From Vitellaria paradoxa (taxonomy: Eukaryota > Streptophyta > Magnoliopsida > Ericales > Sapotaceae), in the NCBI GenBank assembly GCA_019916065.1, contig CM034244.1:34781433-34845432 (forward strand): a stretch of DNA of 64,000 nucleotides, in the 5' to 3' direction. A program made the position numbers and the translations under genes. Every line of letters begins with the position of its first letter. Within the stretch, counting starts at the first letter, position 1. Shown one piece after another: positions 34,334-47,569 of the stretch. The notes under the pieces are model-generated. The model had not been told where the DNA came from, searched no databases, and worked only from the letters and a program-made list of their open reading frames with translations.

Positions 34334-37300
34334 CTAAAACTTCTTCACTGGGACTTGGGCTCCATGCTTCATTCCAGATTCGAGCATTGCCTCTAAAACA
34401 GCAATATCCCTTGCACCTTCAATAAAAGAGCACTGAGGATCACCTTCATATCTACTCCCCTTCTGCAACCAAAAAAGAACAAACAAACAAACAAAAAATG
34501 AATTGGATCAGAACACCTTACTCACCTATGCAAGTACTTCAAGAACCCACGCAATAAGGTTCCTTTAGGATATCTAGGAATTTCATATCAATAGATTTGA
34601 GATTAAGTCGTATTAAAATATAAAGGAGTGAGAGTTTTTTTATATAGTAATAGAAATAATTACTAGAAAAGTAGTGGTGACACTACTCTAAAGGTGAAAG
34701 AGTTTTTGTTATATAATAGCAGAAATAATTACTAGAAAAATAGTGGAGACAGTACTCTAAAGGTGAAAGATTGAGATCAGGGCATTTGAGTGTAAGAAGC
34801 ATTTTCAAGGAATTTTAATTTCCATTTCATTGTTTTGGAGACAAAATTTGATGATAAGAATAATTGACTGGTAAAAGGTGATACTGTTAAGAGGGAGAAA
34901 AAAAAAATAAAGGAAACGTGCATGCATGCAAAAATCAAGCTAAGAACTGACAAGAAGCAAAATCAAGTTTATGGCGACAACCTACTATTATATATAAAGA
35001 ATGCCAAGATGGGAAAGCACAACCAGGAAGTGAATTAAACAGATATTACAAAGCAAATTCACAAAATCATGCAGCTATGCTGGGAAGTTATTGGGGAAGA
35101 AGAAGAAGAAGAAGAAGAAGAGAACTAATCAATTCATTGGTACATTTGCAGATTTTACAATTTAAGGTACCTTAAGATTGGCTTGTGAAACATCACTAAA
35201 AAAAGTTTTTAACTCTTCAGTCACTCCACTGAATGGGAAGAAGGAGCATTTGTTTTGCCCATCAGAAGAACAGAGTGAAACCTGTAATAGTATTGTGAGA
35301 GAATGGAAGACAATGATTTCTCAATCAAATCAGTGACTCGTCAGGAAATACAAAATTGCCACGTATATTCCTTCCTAGGAATAAGAGGATGATTTAATAT
35401 ACCGAATAGCCAGGTTTGCCATCTACATTCCCACGCTCAATTTGCACTGTTCCTTTTAAACCATCAACTCGCCATAATATCTACAAGTATTAAAGAATAT
35501 TAGAGGGCAAAGCATAATCGTATGTTTAGAAGATATGACGCTGTATCACTTTACCACATGCCTTGGGAGATCTTGAGGACACCACCATCACAAAAACTCC
35601 AGAACGACCATTCTCCAGTTGACTATAAAGGTAACAAATTTCCAGAATATCAATTTCAGATTTCAAATCATATCAATATTCTTAGAATCAACACCATGTT
35701 ATAGAGCTTACAGTACAGAGGATATGTTATCTGGTGGGGGCAACGTCAAATCTACATGAGAAGTGAAAGCCGACACCGACTTAACCTCACATCCAACAAG
35801 CTGTTTACATGAGGAAAAATCACATTATGATCCAAATTAAAAGCAAAAAGAACCTACACCAAAAAAGGTTGTTTACTTCATCAGCAATCAAACTTCATAC
35901 TGTAACAGTCAAAAATTGGCATTGGGGCACTTAAGAATTTAGAAAATTTATGTCGAAATCCACGTTTTTTTCAAGTACAGAAACATTAATACTTCAGGAG
36001 TTGCTGAAAAGCAGCAGAAACAAGCTGCTTCAAAACAAGGGTGGTTATCCAGAAATAAATTACATTAAGTTGTCACTTCTCAGACTTCTGTTATTGTTTC
36101 CCTGTTGTTGAACAAATTCACCAGATAAAGGCCGTTATGAATTTGAAATTTGAAAGCTGAAGTAACAGGAGCCTGTATTTGAGAATATTGAATACTTTCT
36201 AGTATGCATCTTTTTAAGTTTTTAACCCTATCTTAATCCAACTCATACACCCGCAATACTCAAATCCCTCCCCAGATTGGCAAAGCAAATAGTATGGTAC
36301 ACTGCACACTGCTTATCTGGCTGTAAGAACAGGACCTAGTGATTGTGTTGGATTAATTAACTAATACATGGAATGCATGCCTTCTTCTTCTAGTATTCTA
36401 AAAGTTTGTCAGAATCAGTTCATTTGGTTTTCATATTTAACAGAAAAGAAACATCTGGACAACTACAATTATGATATCCAAGTTCACTTAGAGAAACTCT
36501 TCCCCATTTACCATACAGTATCAATGACTCAACTGAAATTGGGTTAAAGAATAAAAGATTTTTATTTTTCTCCAAGGTCAGTGCTTCAATTTTGGATTTA
36601 TATGCTAACTACAGAATTTCTTTGTCAAAAGGTCAGCTTAAGTCAGACTTAAGACATGCAGATTGATGCATGTTATAAAACACACATGCATGCACACACA
36701 ATTAACTATGAAATAATGTTTTGTTCCAATAAAGAGACAAGATATGAATGGATATAAAATGGGCCTGCATGCATGCACAAAAACAAGAACTATATAACAA
36801 TAGTTTACTTTAGAGGGTGTTTGGAGTGATAAAAAGTGAGATAAAGTGAAATAAAATGAGATAAGTTCTGGGTTCGTAATTTGTGCAATGAAATAAAAAG
36901 TAAATAACTTTTAGAGGTTTTCAGAGATTTTTAGAGAATTTCAGATAAATTTAGTGCACCAAACAGACCCTCAATAAAAAGAAGAGGTAAGCAAGTTAGA
37001 ACATCCACGTGAAAGAAGCATAAGAGACATGCTTCAAAATATAGCAACCAAGCAAATTCCATTTTTATGTGAAATTCAGAAGATCAAAATATGCTTTTCC
37101 ACAGAGCAGTGTGTACTCAAGAAACGTGTTGGCCTGATAACTAGAACTGTAAATAATTTCCTACAAAGCAAATATGTGTGTATATGTTTAATAGAACTTA
37201 CCATTCTTAACGCAGCTACAAAATGAACCCCCATGTCTAAAATAAAACCGCCCTGCCAAAATACAGGAGAAAATATCAGCATGAAGACATTTAATAAGTA

Positions 37301-40300
37301 TAGTACTAGCTTTTTGTTGTATTGATCCTCGCATATGACTGCACCTTTTGTAGCTTAAAGAAGAAACTAAGGTAATGAGTCTATGATGAAACATACCGTA
37401 AAATTGCGTCTCCAAGAGCTTGAGAAGTAAGGATTTGAACTGTTCATTGATCCTTCCACAATAACTTGGAAACTCATCATTTCCCCAATCTCGGCCATTA
37501 ATTTTTTGCCCTGTACAGACAAGAATTCATTATATAGAAAGCCATTATAATGGAAACCAAATTAAAGTTCAACTTAACAAGTACCTCAACAAAACAAGGC
37601 TCAAAACGATAATTTTCTGCAACAGCCCAGATTGGTTGACTAGGATGGGTGTCAAAAATAGAATTATAGCTTGACATTGCAGTTTCTGCCTCACTAACAG
37701 CTGCATAATTAAATTGCTAATCATTTGTTAAAAAGAATTACATCTCATGAATATGGAGCAATTATTTGATAAAGTTCATATTAAATTGAAAGACTGGAAG
37801 ACTGGTGAGAAATAAAAGAATACTTCAAACAATAGACCGTATTAGTGCCAAAAATAGATTTATAGCTTGAAACTGCAGTTTCAGCCTTACTAGTAGCTGC
37901 AAAATGAAAATGCTAATCATTTGTTAAAAAATAACATCTCAGAAGCATATAGTAATTATTGTGCATGGTTAGGGGCTGACAAAAAGAAAATATCACCTTG
38001 AAACAACAGATTGTATTAGTTCAAGGCAATAGTTAAACCAATATACAGCTGAATTCTGAATAACAAGGTAGCAAGTATTGAATGTTACTGCATAGAATGC
38101 TATGACATGATTTTATACATGTCTTGGAGCTAGAATCTAAGTTAATTTGTCATGGAAGGGAGAAATTAAAAGCTTCCATGGAAGATACAAGTCAAAAAAG
38201 TTCACAAAATTGTAGTCTAAAGAAACTTGATGGATGTTTGTCAGATGGACACAGAAATTTTGTAAGAAAAAAGTTGACTTAGTTGGAAAGTTTAGTCAGA
38301 TATCTGCCAGAGTAGAGTTGAGGTTACTTGAGCTCATGTCAAGTACTAGACAAGGTTAATATCCCGAGAGTTTCACTGGATGCTTGGTCAAGTAAATTCT
38401 GGAAAGTCAAAAATTGAATTTAAGATTTTCAAAATTGGGAAACCAATTAAGGGTCCGTTTTTGGAAGCACCTAAAGGCAAAAAGTTGCGGTAGTTTTTTT
38501 CCCTCTTATATAACTTCTTTATCAAATTTTATTTTCTTGTTTTGTTTAGTAACTTTTAGATCTGTTGTTCACAATTAAAAAAATAAAAAAGAAAAAGAAG
38601 AAAAGACATTACAGAAACTTTAAAATGGAAAAATTCACGTATGAGTGACAAAATCAACTTATTTGAAAGAAGTCAAATATTTTCACCTGTACATAGATTT
38701 TCCTATTTTCAAGCATTTTTTTGCAATTCATTTAAAAAGAAAAAAAAAGGTAAAACTTTAATAACATGTATAAAGTCCATCAAAAATATGGTGGAAAAAA
38801 AAAAATCATACAGGATGAAAAAGTAGTCCAAAAGAAGTCGGCTACCAAACGGACCCAAAATAATTCTATCTATTACCAAGGCCAACTTCTGGAAAGTCGA
38901 AAATCAACGTTACAACTTTGGAAATAGGAAAAACCTTCTAAATAAGTCTACATATTTTCAAGGCCTTCAAGCATAAATACATTGGATGATGATAGACATG
39001 TAAGCTTCAACAAGATAATAAGGCTTGCCCAAACAAAAAAACTCTGTTACTTATAATTATGCATATATTTCTAACTTGAATTGAAAATTTTGAACTATCG
39101 TCAGTTCCGAACAGTATGGGTAGGAAATAAACGACACAGAAAAATAAAATTCAACTGAAATTGTATCCAACTTACAAGCTGCTGCTGGTTTCTCTTTAGA
39201 TCCACAGTGTCAGTGGAGCATATTTACGGCATGCCCAAACAGAAAAAAATTTGTTAGTTAATTGGACAGGAAATACAGTAGAAATAGCAATTGCTGTATC
39301 TTACATATAGCTGCATGTCAAAACAGAATTGCATACCCGCATAGTTTCATATGCACACAAGAAGTCATAAAATTCAACATCCGACAATTGCAAAAGGGAC
39401 TCTTATATATATATATATATATATATATTTTTGAAGATTATTCCGCGTCACTTTATCTAAAAGAAGAATACTGGAGTCTAATGAAAATATTCTGAGCCCT
39501 TGGTTTATTGTTATTTCGAAATTAAATCACCTTGAAGGACATGCTTTCCCGCCTTTAGAAACCTCAGTGACATATCCACCTGCATGGATTGGTTAAATAA
39601 TATTAAAAGTTTATGCTAATGATTTTTATGATAGGTCAAAGCATCTTCAAAAAGTCATAGACCAGTTTGGAGTTAATAGGTGGAAATGGAAAAGTTAAAA
39701 GAGTATTGCAGAAAACTGTCTTCTTTATAAGCAATTGTGGAAAAAATATAGTTACCAGGAGATAACTTATCACCTTAACTTGTGTACTTCAGGCGTAGTA
39801 AGATCAAGGAATACTCACCTTCAAAATGACAGGGCCAGTTTGAGAATAGTCTTATCTTATTCATTCAAACACAAGCAGACTGGTGCATATTTAACTTATA
39901 GGTAGTTATATTGCTTATCAATCACAATTTTTACTTTACCAAAAACTTAGGATACATGATTCGATATGATACCAGTTTTGCAGAGGGAATTAAGTGCTGG
40001 TTGTGCAACAATTAAATCAATTGAACTTTTGTATAACAAATATGTTCATGTAAAAGGCAACAATAAAAATTTGTATACCAATCACATTACTTACAATTAA
40101 ATCAACTAATTATAACTAATGTGATCTGTATATAAAAGTAGTTATTTAATGATATTTTATTTATATTATGTTATTCAAATGTTTCTTAACAACACTTGAA
40201 CTTTTTAATATAGAGTTGCCAATTTGTTAAAGAACTTACAATACACGATACGGTATGCTATGATACACCCCCCCCCCAAAAAAAAAAAAAAATTCGATAT

Positions 40301-41729
40301 GATTTACGACACACATTTCGACAACTATGAAGCTACCCGGTATTTGAGTAACAACAGAAAAATGACAATCTTTTGTTCACAAAATTTAATTATATATCAT
40401 TACAACATCTAACTTAGCCTTCAAAAAATTGCAAAAGTTTATTACTTCTGATGCTGGTATTCAATCTCTGAGAACAACAAAATAGCAAACTTAAATTTAC
40501 ATTCTCAATGACTTCACAATTGCACTTAGCAGGTGGGATTGCAAAGTTATGATATTCAATGGCAAGGTCTTGCATATATAAGCACATACAAGCAAATATA
40601 CAAGCATTTATCAATCCTGTAGGAATGCTAGATACATATGGATAGACTATATCCCCACAAGTATTAATATTAGAAAACTGCCCAGACACTCTGGAAAAGT
40701 GAAAACCTGGCAAGGCTTCCCCAAATTCCAAACTTATTTTATGCTCACTTTACATCTATATAATAAAATATGATAATTTTTGAAAATGTCCCTCTTACAA
40801 ATTAAGATCCAATAGCTAAAAATTACTTTTTTTTTCATTTAACGATTGAGATCAATTTATATTTTTAACTTGCTGCTCAATTCTTATTTTAGTGGACCAC
40901 TATCATCTATCTTACAAAATGATTTAAACATTTTAAATTTCATCATATTTTAAGGACGTAGATCATATGCAAATCAAAATTACAAACTTAACTTCTGCTC
41001 ATTTATGATTTTTAGGAAGTTGAACCTTTCAAACTAAAGTACTATAATTTGTGTTTTCTTTTACGGTACTTATCAAAAATTCATTGGAAAAAGATCAAAT
41101 CACATGTAATAGCTGCTTAAATTTTTGGAAAAAAAATTAAAACTCATGAATTATTATATATGTATATATATATATATATATATTTTGAATTTTTTTGGTC
41201 CAAAATTTCAACTATATAAGAAACATTCAGTTCGTAGGCACGGTTATTGCTAGTAATAGTACTAGCAGTGTATAGATATATTTATGACATGTATTCCTAT
41301 AACAAAGAATAATAACTATTAACTCAAAAAATCAATTGAGAGAGAGAGAGAAATGCCTGAGTTTGTCCAGCAAGAACGATTGCCACTGCAACGATAGAAC
41401 CATCCTGAATGATCTGATCAAGACCCCCATCACCCCACTTACATTCAACTTGTGGGAAAATCTTGCGGGCAATTTCAACAGCACCTCTGGCCGATTCCTG
41501 TAACACACAATCCATACATCAACACAACACCCACATTCCGAATGGCTTTCGATTCCATGTTTGGTTTCCAAGAAAATGGCAGAAAATAAACATGGGTAGT
41601 ACGTACCTCACTGCGGCTCCAAATTGCTTTGACCACAACGAGGTCCGAGATCTCAGCCAACCTTGGGATGTACTGAGTTCTGACAAAAATGCCAGCACCA
41701 AGAATCGCAATCTGAGGTGGGCTCGTCAT
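34334..41729 (-). CDS. Gfo/Idh/MocA-type NAD(P)-dependent oxidoreductase, 12 exons, 359 aa
   Basis: Exons (minus): 41729-41607, 41497-41357, 39579-39531, 39193-39176, 37700-37585, 37510-37397, 37252-37202, 35800-35712, 35622-35562, 35480-35403, 35281-35171, 34462-34334. They total 1080 nt with every phase consistent: ATG at 41729, TAG at 34336-34334. The Rossmann fold begins at once (QIAILGAGIF, residues 6-15). The family-defining EKP is at 105-107, and GGFILDMGVHF (188-198) gives the Asp-x3-His pair expected near the active site. The C terminus is QVPVKKF. The family oxidises or reduces sugars, cyclitols or similar substrates with NAD(P); plant members of this type are mostly uncharacterised, probably cytosolic (no targeting peptide seen). 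Introns 2 and 9 have GC donors, exon 4 is an 18-nt microexon, and the introns hold two MITEs. Confidence 0.93.
34631..34768. repeat. Two-unit tandem duplication in intron 11
   Basis: A 68-bp unit (AGAAATAATTACTAGAAAA, CTCTAAAGGTGAAAG) is present twice, at 34631-34698 and 34699-34766, with few differences. Intronic, no coding role. Confidence 0.8.
35098..35121. repeat. (GAA)n microsatellite in intron 11
   Basis: About eight GAA/AAG units, 50 bases downstream (transcript sense) of exon 11. Intronic; on the coding strand it is a TTC-rich pyrimidine tract. Confidence 0.85.
36813..36972. mobile_element. Tourist-like MITE, 160 bp, in intron 7 of the oxidoreductase
   Basis: Starts GAGGGTGTTTGGAGTGATAA and ends CCAAACAGACCCTC, inverted termini. 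The interior is the family core (AATTTGTGCAATGAAATAAA). The target duplication is not clear. The gene's splice sites are unaffected. Confidence 0.75.
37649..38020. repeat. Tandem duplication that includes the start of exon 5
   Basis: Unit 1 (37649-37844) contains the first about 52 coding bases of exon 5, its acceptor and intron 4 sequence. Unit 2 (37845-38020) repeats these in intron 4: ATAGATTTATAGCTTGAAAC, GCTAATCATTTGTTAAAAA, then a copy of the unit boundary (ACAGATTGTATTAGT). The duplicate exon keeps a TTTTGCAG acceptor but not the rest of exon 5. Confidence 0.75.
38451..38856. mobile_element. MITE-like element, 406 bp, in intron 4 of the oxidoreductase
   Basis: Left end GGGTCCGTTTTTGG, right end CCAAACGGACCC, inverted termini. 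Flanks are TAA and AAA, so the target duplication is imperfect. The interior is A-rich with no transposase. Confidence 0.65.
39405..39428. repeat. (TA)n microsatellite in intron 3
   Basis: About 12 TA units between exon 3 and exon 4 of the oxidoreductase. Confidence 0.85.
41157..41181. repeat. (TA)n microsatellite in intron 2
   Basis: About 12 TA units. The intron begins with a GC donor at 41356-41355 and runs to 39580. Confidence 0.85.
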
Positions 41730-41960
41730 CTTCCCCAGATCTCTGAGTAAACCAATACAAGCTTATCAACAATCAGATGCGTATATATGTATATGGATAC
41801 GCAAAGAGAGTCAGTGTTTGGGATTTAAATGTGTGAAAGGAAAGAAATTTATGATTTGATGTGTACTGATTTTGAGAAACAGAGACAGAGAGTTAAAAGA
41901 GTAGCGGGAGAGAAGTGGGGAGAAGAAGCCTCGCTTGATCTAAGATTGCGTTTGGAAAGT
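41730..41960 (-). promoter_or_regulatory. 5' UTR / promoter region of the oxidoreductase
   Basis: On the coding strand this stretch is pyrimidine-rich (TTCTCCCCACTTCTCTCCC near 41920), as in many plant leaders. No unequivocal TATA box or transcription start. Confidence 0.35.
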
Positions 41961-43660
41961 TACGAGCCGTTAGATTTTTTTGTTTTTTTTTTTTTTTAAG
42001 ATGTTTAAATTTACTCTCGTCTCTTTTATTATTGGTGCCTTTCTCTTAATTTCAATTAAATTTTTTTCATTTTACGACAAAATTTGTTTAATACAAAATA
42101 ATCTTTTTATTTGTCATATTTACTATACGTAAATCACATTTTACATAAAATTTTAATAAAAACTTGCAAACAAAATTTTGACAAAAACATTTTACCAATT
42201 AATTACTAAACAAATTAAAAACTTTCAATAGATATTTATTAAAAAAATTAAATAATTTAAACAATCAATTACTAAAAAAAATTAACAATTTATAGGTATT
42301 TTAAAAAATTTAGGTGCAATTTGTGGGTTGCGTCAAGAAAAAGTAAGGTTACGAATAATGATACCCTATTTTAAACTTCTTTTAAATTTTGAAAAACAAA
42401 AATGTCTAAACATTTAAAAAAAAAAAAGTTAACTTTTAGTAGATAACTAAAAAAAAAAAAAAAAGAATAACTTTTTTCTTTCCAAATTTAACCTAGGCCA
42501 TATTTGTTTAGATGGCTAAAATTTACCAAACTTATAAATTTTTTTCAATTTTCTCTAATTAAATTTTACCGTATATCGCTTTTACATTAACTTTTTTAAT
42601 TTTTTTTTTATAATTCAAATACCACTCTAATCAAACGTGTGTTATTGTATGATTGGTTGGATGTAAAATAAGAAGGAAGGAAGAAATGAGTGATAGGAAT
42701 AAAATCCCACTTTAATTGTATATTGAGAGCAAAAAGTGAGGAGGAAAGAAAAAATGTAGAGATTTCAAACCGTTCTTTAAATAAGGACAAAAATAAGTAT
42801 AGGTAAGACAGTTTTTGTCTTGTCACATATTCATTTAAATATAAATTTATATATTTTTATTTTAATATTTATTTAATATATATATATATATATGTGTGTG
42901 TATCAAATAAATTACTAAGATCCCTTCATTCCTCCAAATTTAATATCACCTATTCTTATTTCTAGATGTTCTAGGCTTTTATTGGAAATTATGCTCAATA
43001 AGCAGGGGATAAAAATTCCTAAGCAAAAGATAAAAGATGGTGGGATTAGAGACGGTGGTTTGTGATCAACAATATTAAAACAGAGTGTTTCATTAAAAAA
43101 AAAAAAAAAAAATTCATGAAATGAAAGATTACAAATAACATAACTTGAATATTATTGAAAATTGAGAACACAACATAAATCAAACAAATATTGCTTATTG
43201 TTTCTTTTCCCTTCAAATTGTTGATTAGAATAATGAGGTTAGTTTTGATGTGCACTGCATTAACTAGACAGCTGATATACAAAATAGCTCATAATTAACT
43301 AGCCAAATATTTTGTTTTGGATTAATTTTTAATTATTTTATATAATATAATTTGTTATTATTTTGGCAAGTAAATGGAATGGGAACGAAGAAGAGCAATG
43401 TAATCTCCTATTCATACCCGTCCCCGTTAACATCCCTAATAGCGTAAAAAAGTGAGAGTGAATAAATCATTTCTTTGTCCTTGTCTTTTTTACTCAAATT
43501 TGAATGGATAAGTAACTTTTTTTTAAATAATTTTTAATTCATAAAATAAATTATAATATCCTTTTACTTTCTATTACTTTTTCACCTAACCAAACATTCT
43601 TCCTTCTTACCATTTTTCTTTCCTTTATTTATTCATTCCCTTAATACTTTTGTATCAAAC
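41960..43660. other. Intergenic AT-rich DNA, no gene seen
   Basis: Contains (TA)n with TG at about 42877-42900, A-tracts at 42418-42427 and 43096-43111, and MITE-like ends (ATTTGTTTAGATGGC near 42508) without a matching partner. Short frames are low-complexity. Confidence 0.45.
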
Positions 43661-43670
43661 ATGCTATTAA

Positions 43671-44070
43671 GTGGTGTTTGTTTAGGGGATTTAGGGAAGG
43701 AGTTGGATTCCTAATCCCATGAGACCCACAAATCAAATGTTTGATAACAATAAAACGGGAGTAGATGAGCAATCTTTTTTAATTACTGACCCTCCAAAAC
43801 TAGGTATATACCATCCCACAGGATATATGGTATTATTTATACCCCAATCTCACATTTTTCTTCCTGTCAAAATCTAAAGATTCAAAATTATTTCTTGTCA
43901 CATCTTTTGTCAAATCATATTTTTTTATTTCATTTTATATCCTATCAACCAAATACCAAAAAAATAATATCATATAAAAGATTAATCCCAAGTTATATCC
44001 AATCCCATTTATTATTTTATGGTATTACTTATACTCTATCTTCTAATCCCTCTAATCAAAAATTGTTTGA
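43671..44070 (-). mobile_element. MITE of family 2, inverted relative to 21361-21681
   Basis: Starts near GTGGTGTTTGTTTAGG after TTAA and ends in CTAATCCCTCTAATCAAA. The right half is the reverse complement of the left half of 21361-21681 (GGTATTACTTATACTCTATC). The right boundary is uncertain. Confidence 0.55.
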
Positions 44071-44984
44071 TTGTGTTTTTTTATAATTTTTTATATTACT
44101 TTATGAGGATATTTATTATAATTTTATTATATTATTCTAAATTAATTAGATTAATAACTAGATTAAATAGATTAAGCTTATCTTAGATTAAATTTATTGT
44201 GTAATATAGAAATCTATTAAAAAAATAGATATAGAAAATAAAAGAATATGTAAATGTGTATATATATTTTTTATATATTCTACAAGTATAAAAGATAACA
44301 TATTACCCAACTATTGTCGAAGCACTCGAGATAATTCTACCTACTCCATATCACTAATTAATATCTAATTCTCTAAATTAACATTAAAATAATTTAATAG
44401 TATTAAAGTTAACTCAATATTATAGGAGTAAAATCACTTAAAATAAAATATTGCACTAAAATTTATTGTTTTTCTTAAATTGAATTGCGAATTTATAGCA
44501 TAAAATTTAGCTTGTCACACACATCTCATGTTTTGAAATTTGATTGTTTGAATAATATTTACACAGTAAGTAAAAATTAGGAGAATTTTCTCCTAATAGT
44601 TGCTTGAAAAGATCTTTGGGTGGATGGGTAATATCTTGCCATGCTGGCAATATATACCAACGAAGGAAAAAGGGGAAAAAAAGTTAAAATTACTAATATG
44701 TGTTTATTAGTTAGAAATAATTCTCACAGTAAAGTAGAGGGTGAAGCAAGGTTGTGAGAGATCTCTCAAGCATATGAGAAAATGGGGAATATAAATAGTT
44801 ATGGTAGTATTTGATGAAATATTGCAAAGAAGTAATTTGAGAAGAGAATAAAGGACTTTATCTAAAATTTTACTCGAGAACTTGAGCTTTTTTTTTTTTG
44901 GTTACAATTGATGGAGGGCTTCGTTTTATTATCCTCTTCCAATAATTTTGATGCCACTGAAATTTATGTCAATTTGACATATAT

Positions 44985-45133
44985 GGTGTGTTTGGAATAA
45001 CAAAAAGTGAGATAAACTGAGATAAAGTGAAATAATTTGTTTATTCGTAATTTTGAGATAAAAAGTAAATAACTTTTAGAAATTTTGAAAAATTTTTAGA
45101 AATTTTTAACATTTTTTAGTAAACCAAATGTAT
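44985..45133. mobile_element. Tourist-like MITE, only in copy 1
   Basis: Starts GGTGTGTTTGGAATAAC and ends near AAACCAAATGTATCC. Copy 2 lacks it, reading TTGACATATAATAATAATTT at about 50912. About 20 bp after the MITE (AGTAGTGAAAATACGAGG) are also unmatched in copy 2, so the right edge is approximate. Confidence 0.65.
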
Positions 45134-45745
45134 CCAGTAGTGAAAATACGAGGATAAAAATAATTATTGAAGAAGAACAATACAACTAATAAAATGCTTA
45201 AATCCTTAATTAATAATAATAATAAACCCAAGTGATGAAATAAAATTTTGAGTTTTACAAACTGAAATTTGAAACCCCCTACTCGGAACAAACTTTTTTC
45301 CAGAGTTTTAAGCCCTTGATCGTCATTATATAAACAAGGGGGATCCATAAATGGAATGGGCCCAACTAAGTTGGATTATTTTAAATAGGTGGGCCTTATA
45401 TTACTACCAAGTGTCAAAATAGAAGGGCCTGGAAAGATAGACATGATGGGGGGTGAAGAATTAATTAAGATCCATAGTGTTGTCGGATTCTTTACTAAAA
45501 ATTATATAAATAAATATTTTCAATATATTTTGTGCAAAATAATATTAAGTATTAAATAAAACTTTAAATTTTTCATTGTGAATTTGATTCACCAGATTAT
45601 TTTACATATAAATTTTGTACGATAATTTTATATATAATCATCATCTTTACAAATAAGTCATATGAAGATTATATATATATATATATTTTGGGTAAGTGTC
45701 ATTTAAAGCACTACATCACCCTTTTTAAATGTTTTGTGTGACTTA

Positions 45746-45893
45746 GGCTCCGTTTGGTTGGTAAAAAAATTATAAAAAATTTTATAAATCTCTGTTAACT
45801 TTATATTACATCAACTTTTTTCTTTCACTACACGTATTACGAACTCTCAATTTATCTCAATTTATCTTACTTTTTTTCACTCCAAACACACAC
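45746..45893. mobile_element. Tourist-like MITE, 148 bp, only in copy 1
   Basis: Starts GGCTCCGTTTGGTTGG and ends CCAAACACACAC, flanked by TTA (45743-45745) and CTA (45894-45896). Copy 2 has the empty site GTGTGACCTAGTCATAG at about 51449-51464. Confidence 0.8.
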
Positions 45894-46752
45894 CTAGTCA
45901 TAGTAATAATTCAAAATATTGTAAATTATCATAATTTTAACATTTTGTTTAGAAACATTTTTCTCTTAAAATTGATTTGATTTTAAAATAAAGAATTGAT
46001 TTAATTTAATTTCGTGAACAAAATTTTGTATTTGAAATACGTGTTTAAATTGAAAAATTGAATTGAATCAATTTAAAATAAATATCAAATTTGACAGAAT
46101 AAATTTATCCTCTGATTTCAAATTCTATTGTTTTAGATTATATTTTAGATGATATAAAAATTCAAAAATTAAAATTATGAAGTGAAATCAAATTTAACTA
46201 ATAAAATCTTATTTTATCAAATCTAAATAAATCAAATCTCATCAAATTTATCGCTTCAAAATTAGTGTAAGAGTAAAAAAAAAAAAAAAGTGAATTCTAA
46301 GTTCATTTCAAATAAACAATTCGTCACCCAAAAATGAAGGAAATTAAATGTGACTCAGGGTCTTAGATACATTAATGTGCAAATCCTTTACCAAAAAATA
46401 AAATAAAAGATCAAACTGATTTGAGTTCAATAAATCTAACCAAACAAATAATTTTAAAATGTGATAAACACCAAACAAAAAAAAAATGAGCAAAAATTTC
46501 TGATTTTGAAACGTGTTCAACACAACAATAATTGTCCTAACGGCACACCATAGGCTTGGGGGGCACAAAAAATAATAATAACAATAATAATAATAATAAT
46601 AAAATAAAACATACATTGAATGGAACATGAGCACATTTAACATACATAAAACGTATCCGCAAGTCGTGATGATTTAGGATTTGTTTGGCATCGATTTGAG
46701 AAGCAAAGTTAGATTTTTCTAGCGGACGCGTAGGGTCCGTTGGCCCCACTAA

Positions 46753-46900
46753 GGTTTTATTTGAGATGATAAAAAATTTAAAAAATTAATAAAAATTTTA
46801 AAAATTATTTATTTTTTTATCTCACTGCACGAATTACAAATTCATAACTTATTTTATTTTATTTGATTTTATATTATTTTTTATCACTCCAAACACATTC
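46753..46900. mobile_element. Tourist-like MITE, 148 bp, shared by both copies
   Basis: Starts GGTTTTATTTGAGATG and ends CCAAACACATTC, flanked by TAA (46750-46752 and 46901-46903). The equivalent element is at 52640-52788, so it inserted before the duplication. Confidence 0.75.
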
Positions 46901-47569
46901 TAAGTTTGGATTTTAGATTATAGGCCACGGTTCCCTAACATCACTTGCATAAGTAATTTAAATAGACGTGGGAATCCATTATACAACGCATGTTGTGAAG
47001 AATTTGAGCTAAGGCCGCGTTTGGAGGATTAAAATTAGTGAAAAAAAATACTAATTTTTGGTGTTCAGTTGTTTGGCAAAAAACCAAACGTTGGTGTCGT
47101 GTCTACATTGCAGCTTACCAACATGCTAATTTTTGTTTACATGATAAGAGTTATAATGATCATTTTACTTTATTTTAATTCAAAAGTTATCAAAATTTTT
47201 GTCAAAAATATAAAAAATTACGAAAAAATTTTACTAAATACTTAAAATTACCACAAATTACTAAAAATTACTATTTATTTTATCAAACACATAAAAAATT
47301 TTCGCTTACTAAAAGTTACTAAAAATTATGACTTCTAAACAAAATCTAATTCCAATAATATAGGCTAATAATATATGTAAAAGGAATGGATAGAATATAA
47401 AAATGCAAGAGCACAAATTTTTCGTGATTTAGTAAATTTTCTACGTTAATGGGTATGGTATATTTAGGAATCGTTTGATAACGCTGTCGTTTTTCTATTT
47501 ATATTTATATGTTTATATTTTCTGTTTTTTGTTTTCTATTATCATTTTTTTTTCTGAAATGTGAAATTA

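Larger units (their letters stand above)
44515..47467. repeat. Segmental duplication 2, copy 1
   Basis: Aligns collinearly with 50358-53383, from CACACATC..ATG/ATTTTGAAATTTGATTG to TTTTTCGTGATT.AGTAAATT. No conserved coding frame. It holds the MITEs at 44985-45133 and 45746-45893, absent from copy 2, and 46753-46900, shared. Confidence 0.8.

Noticed and set aside
37845..37912. A thirteenth coding exon of the oxidoreductase
   Set aside because: It duplicates the start of exon 5 but lacks its remainder and donor. Including it would repeat residues and break the family alignment.
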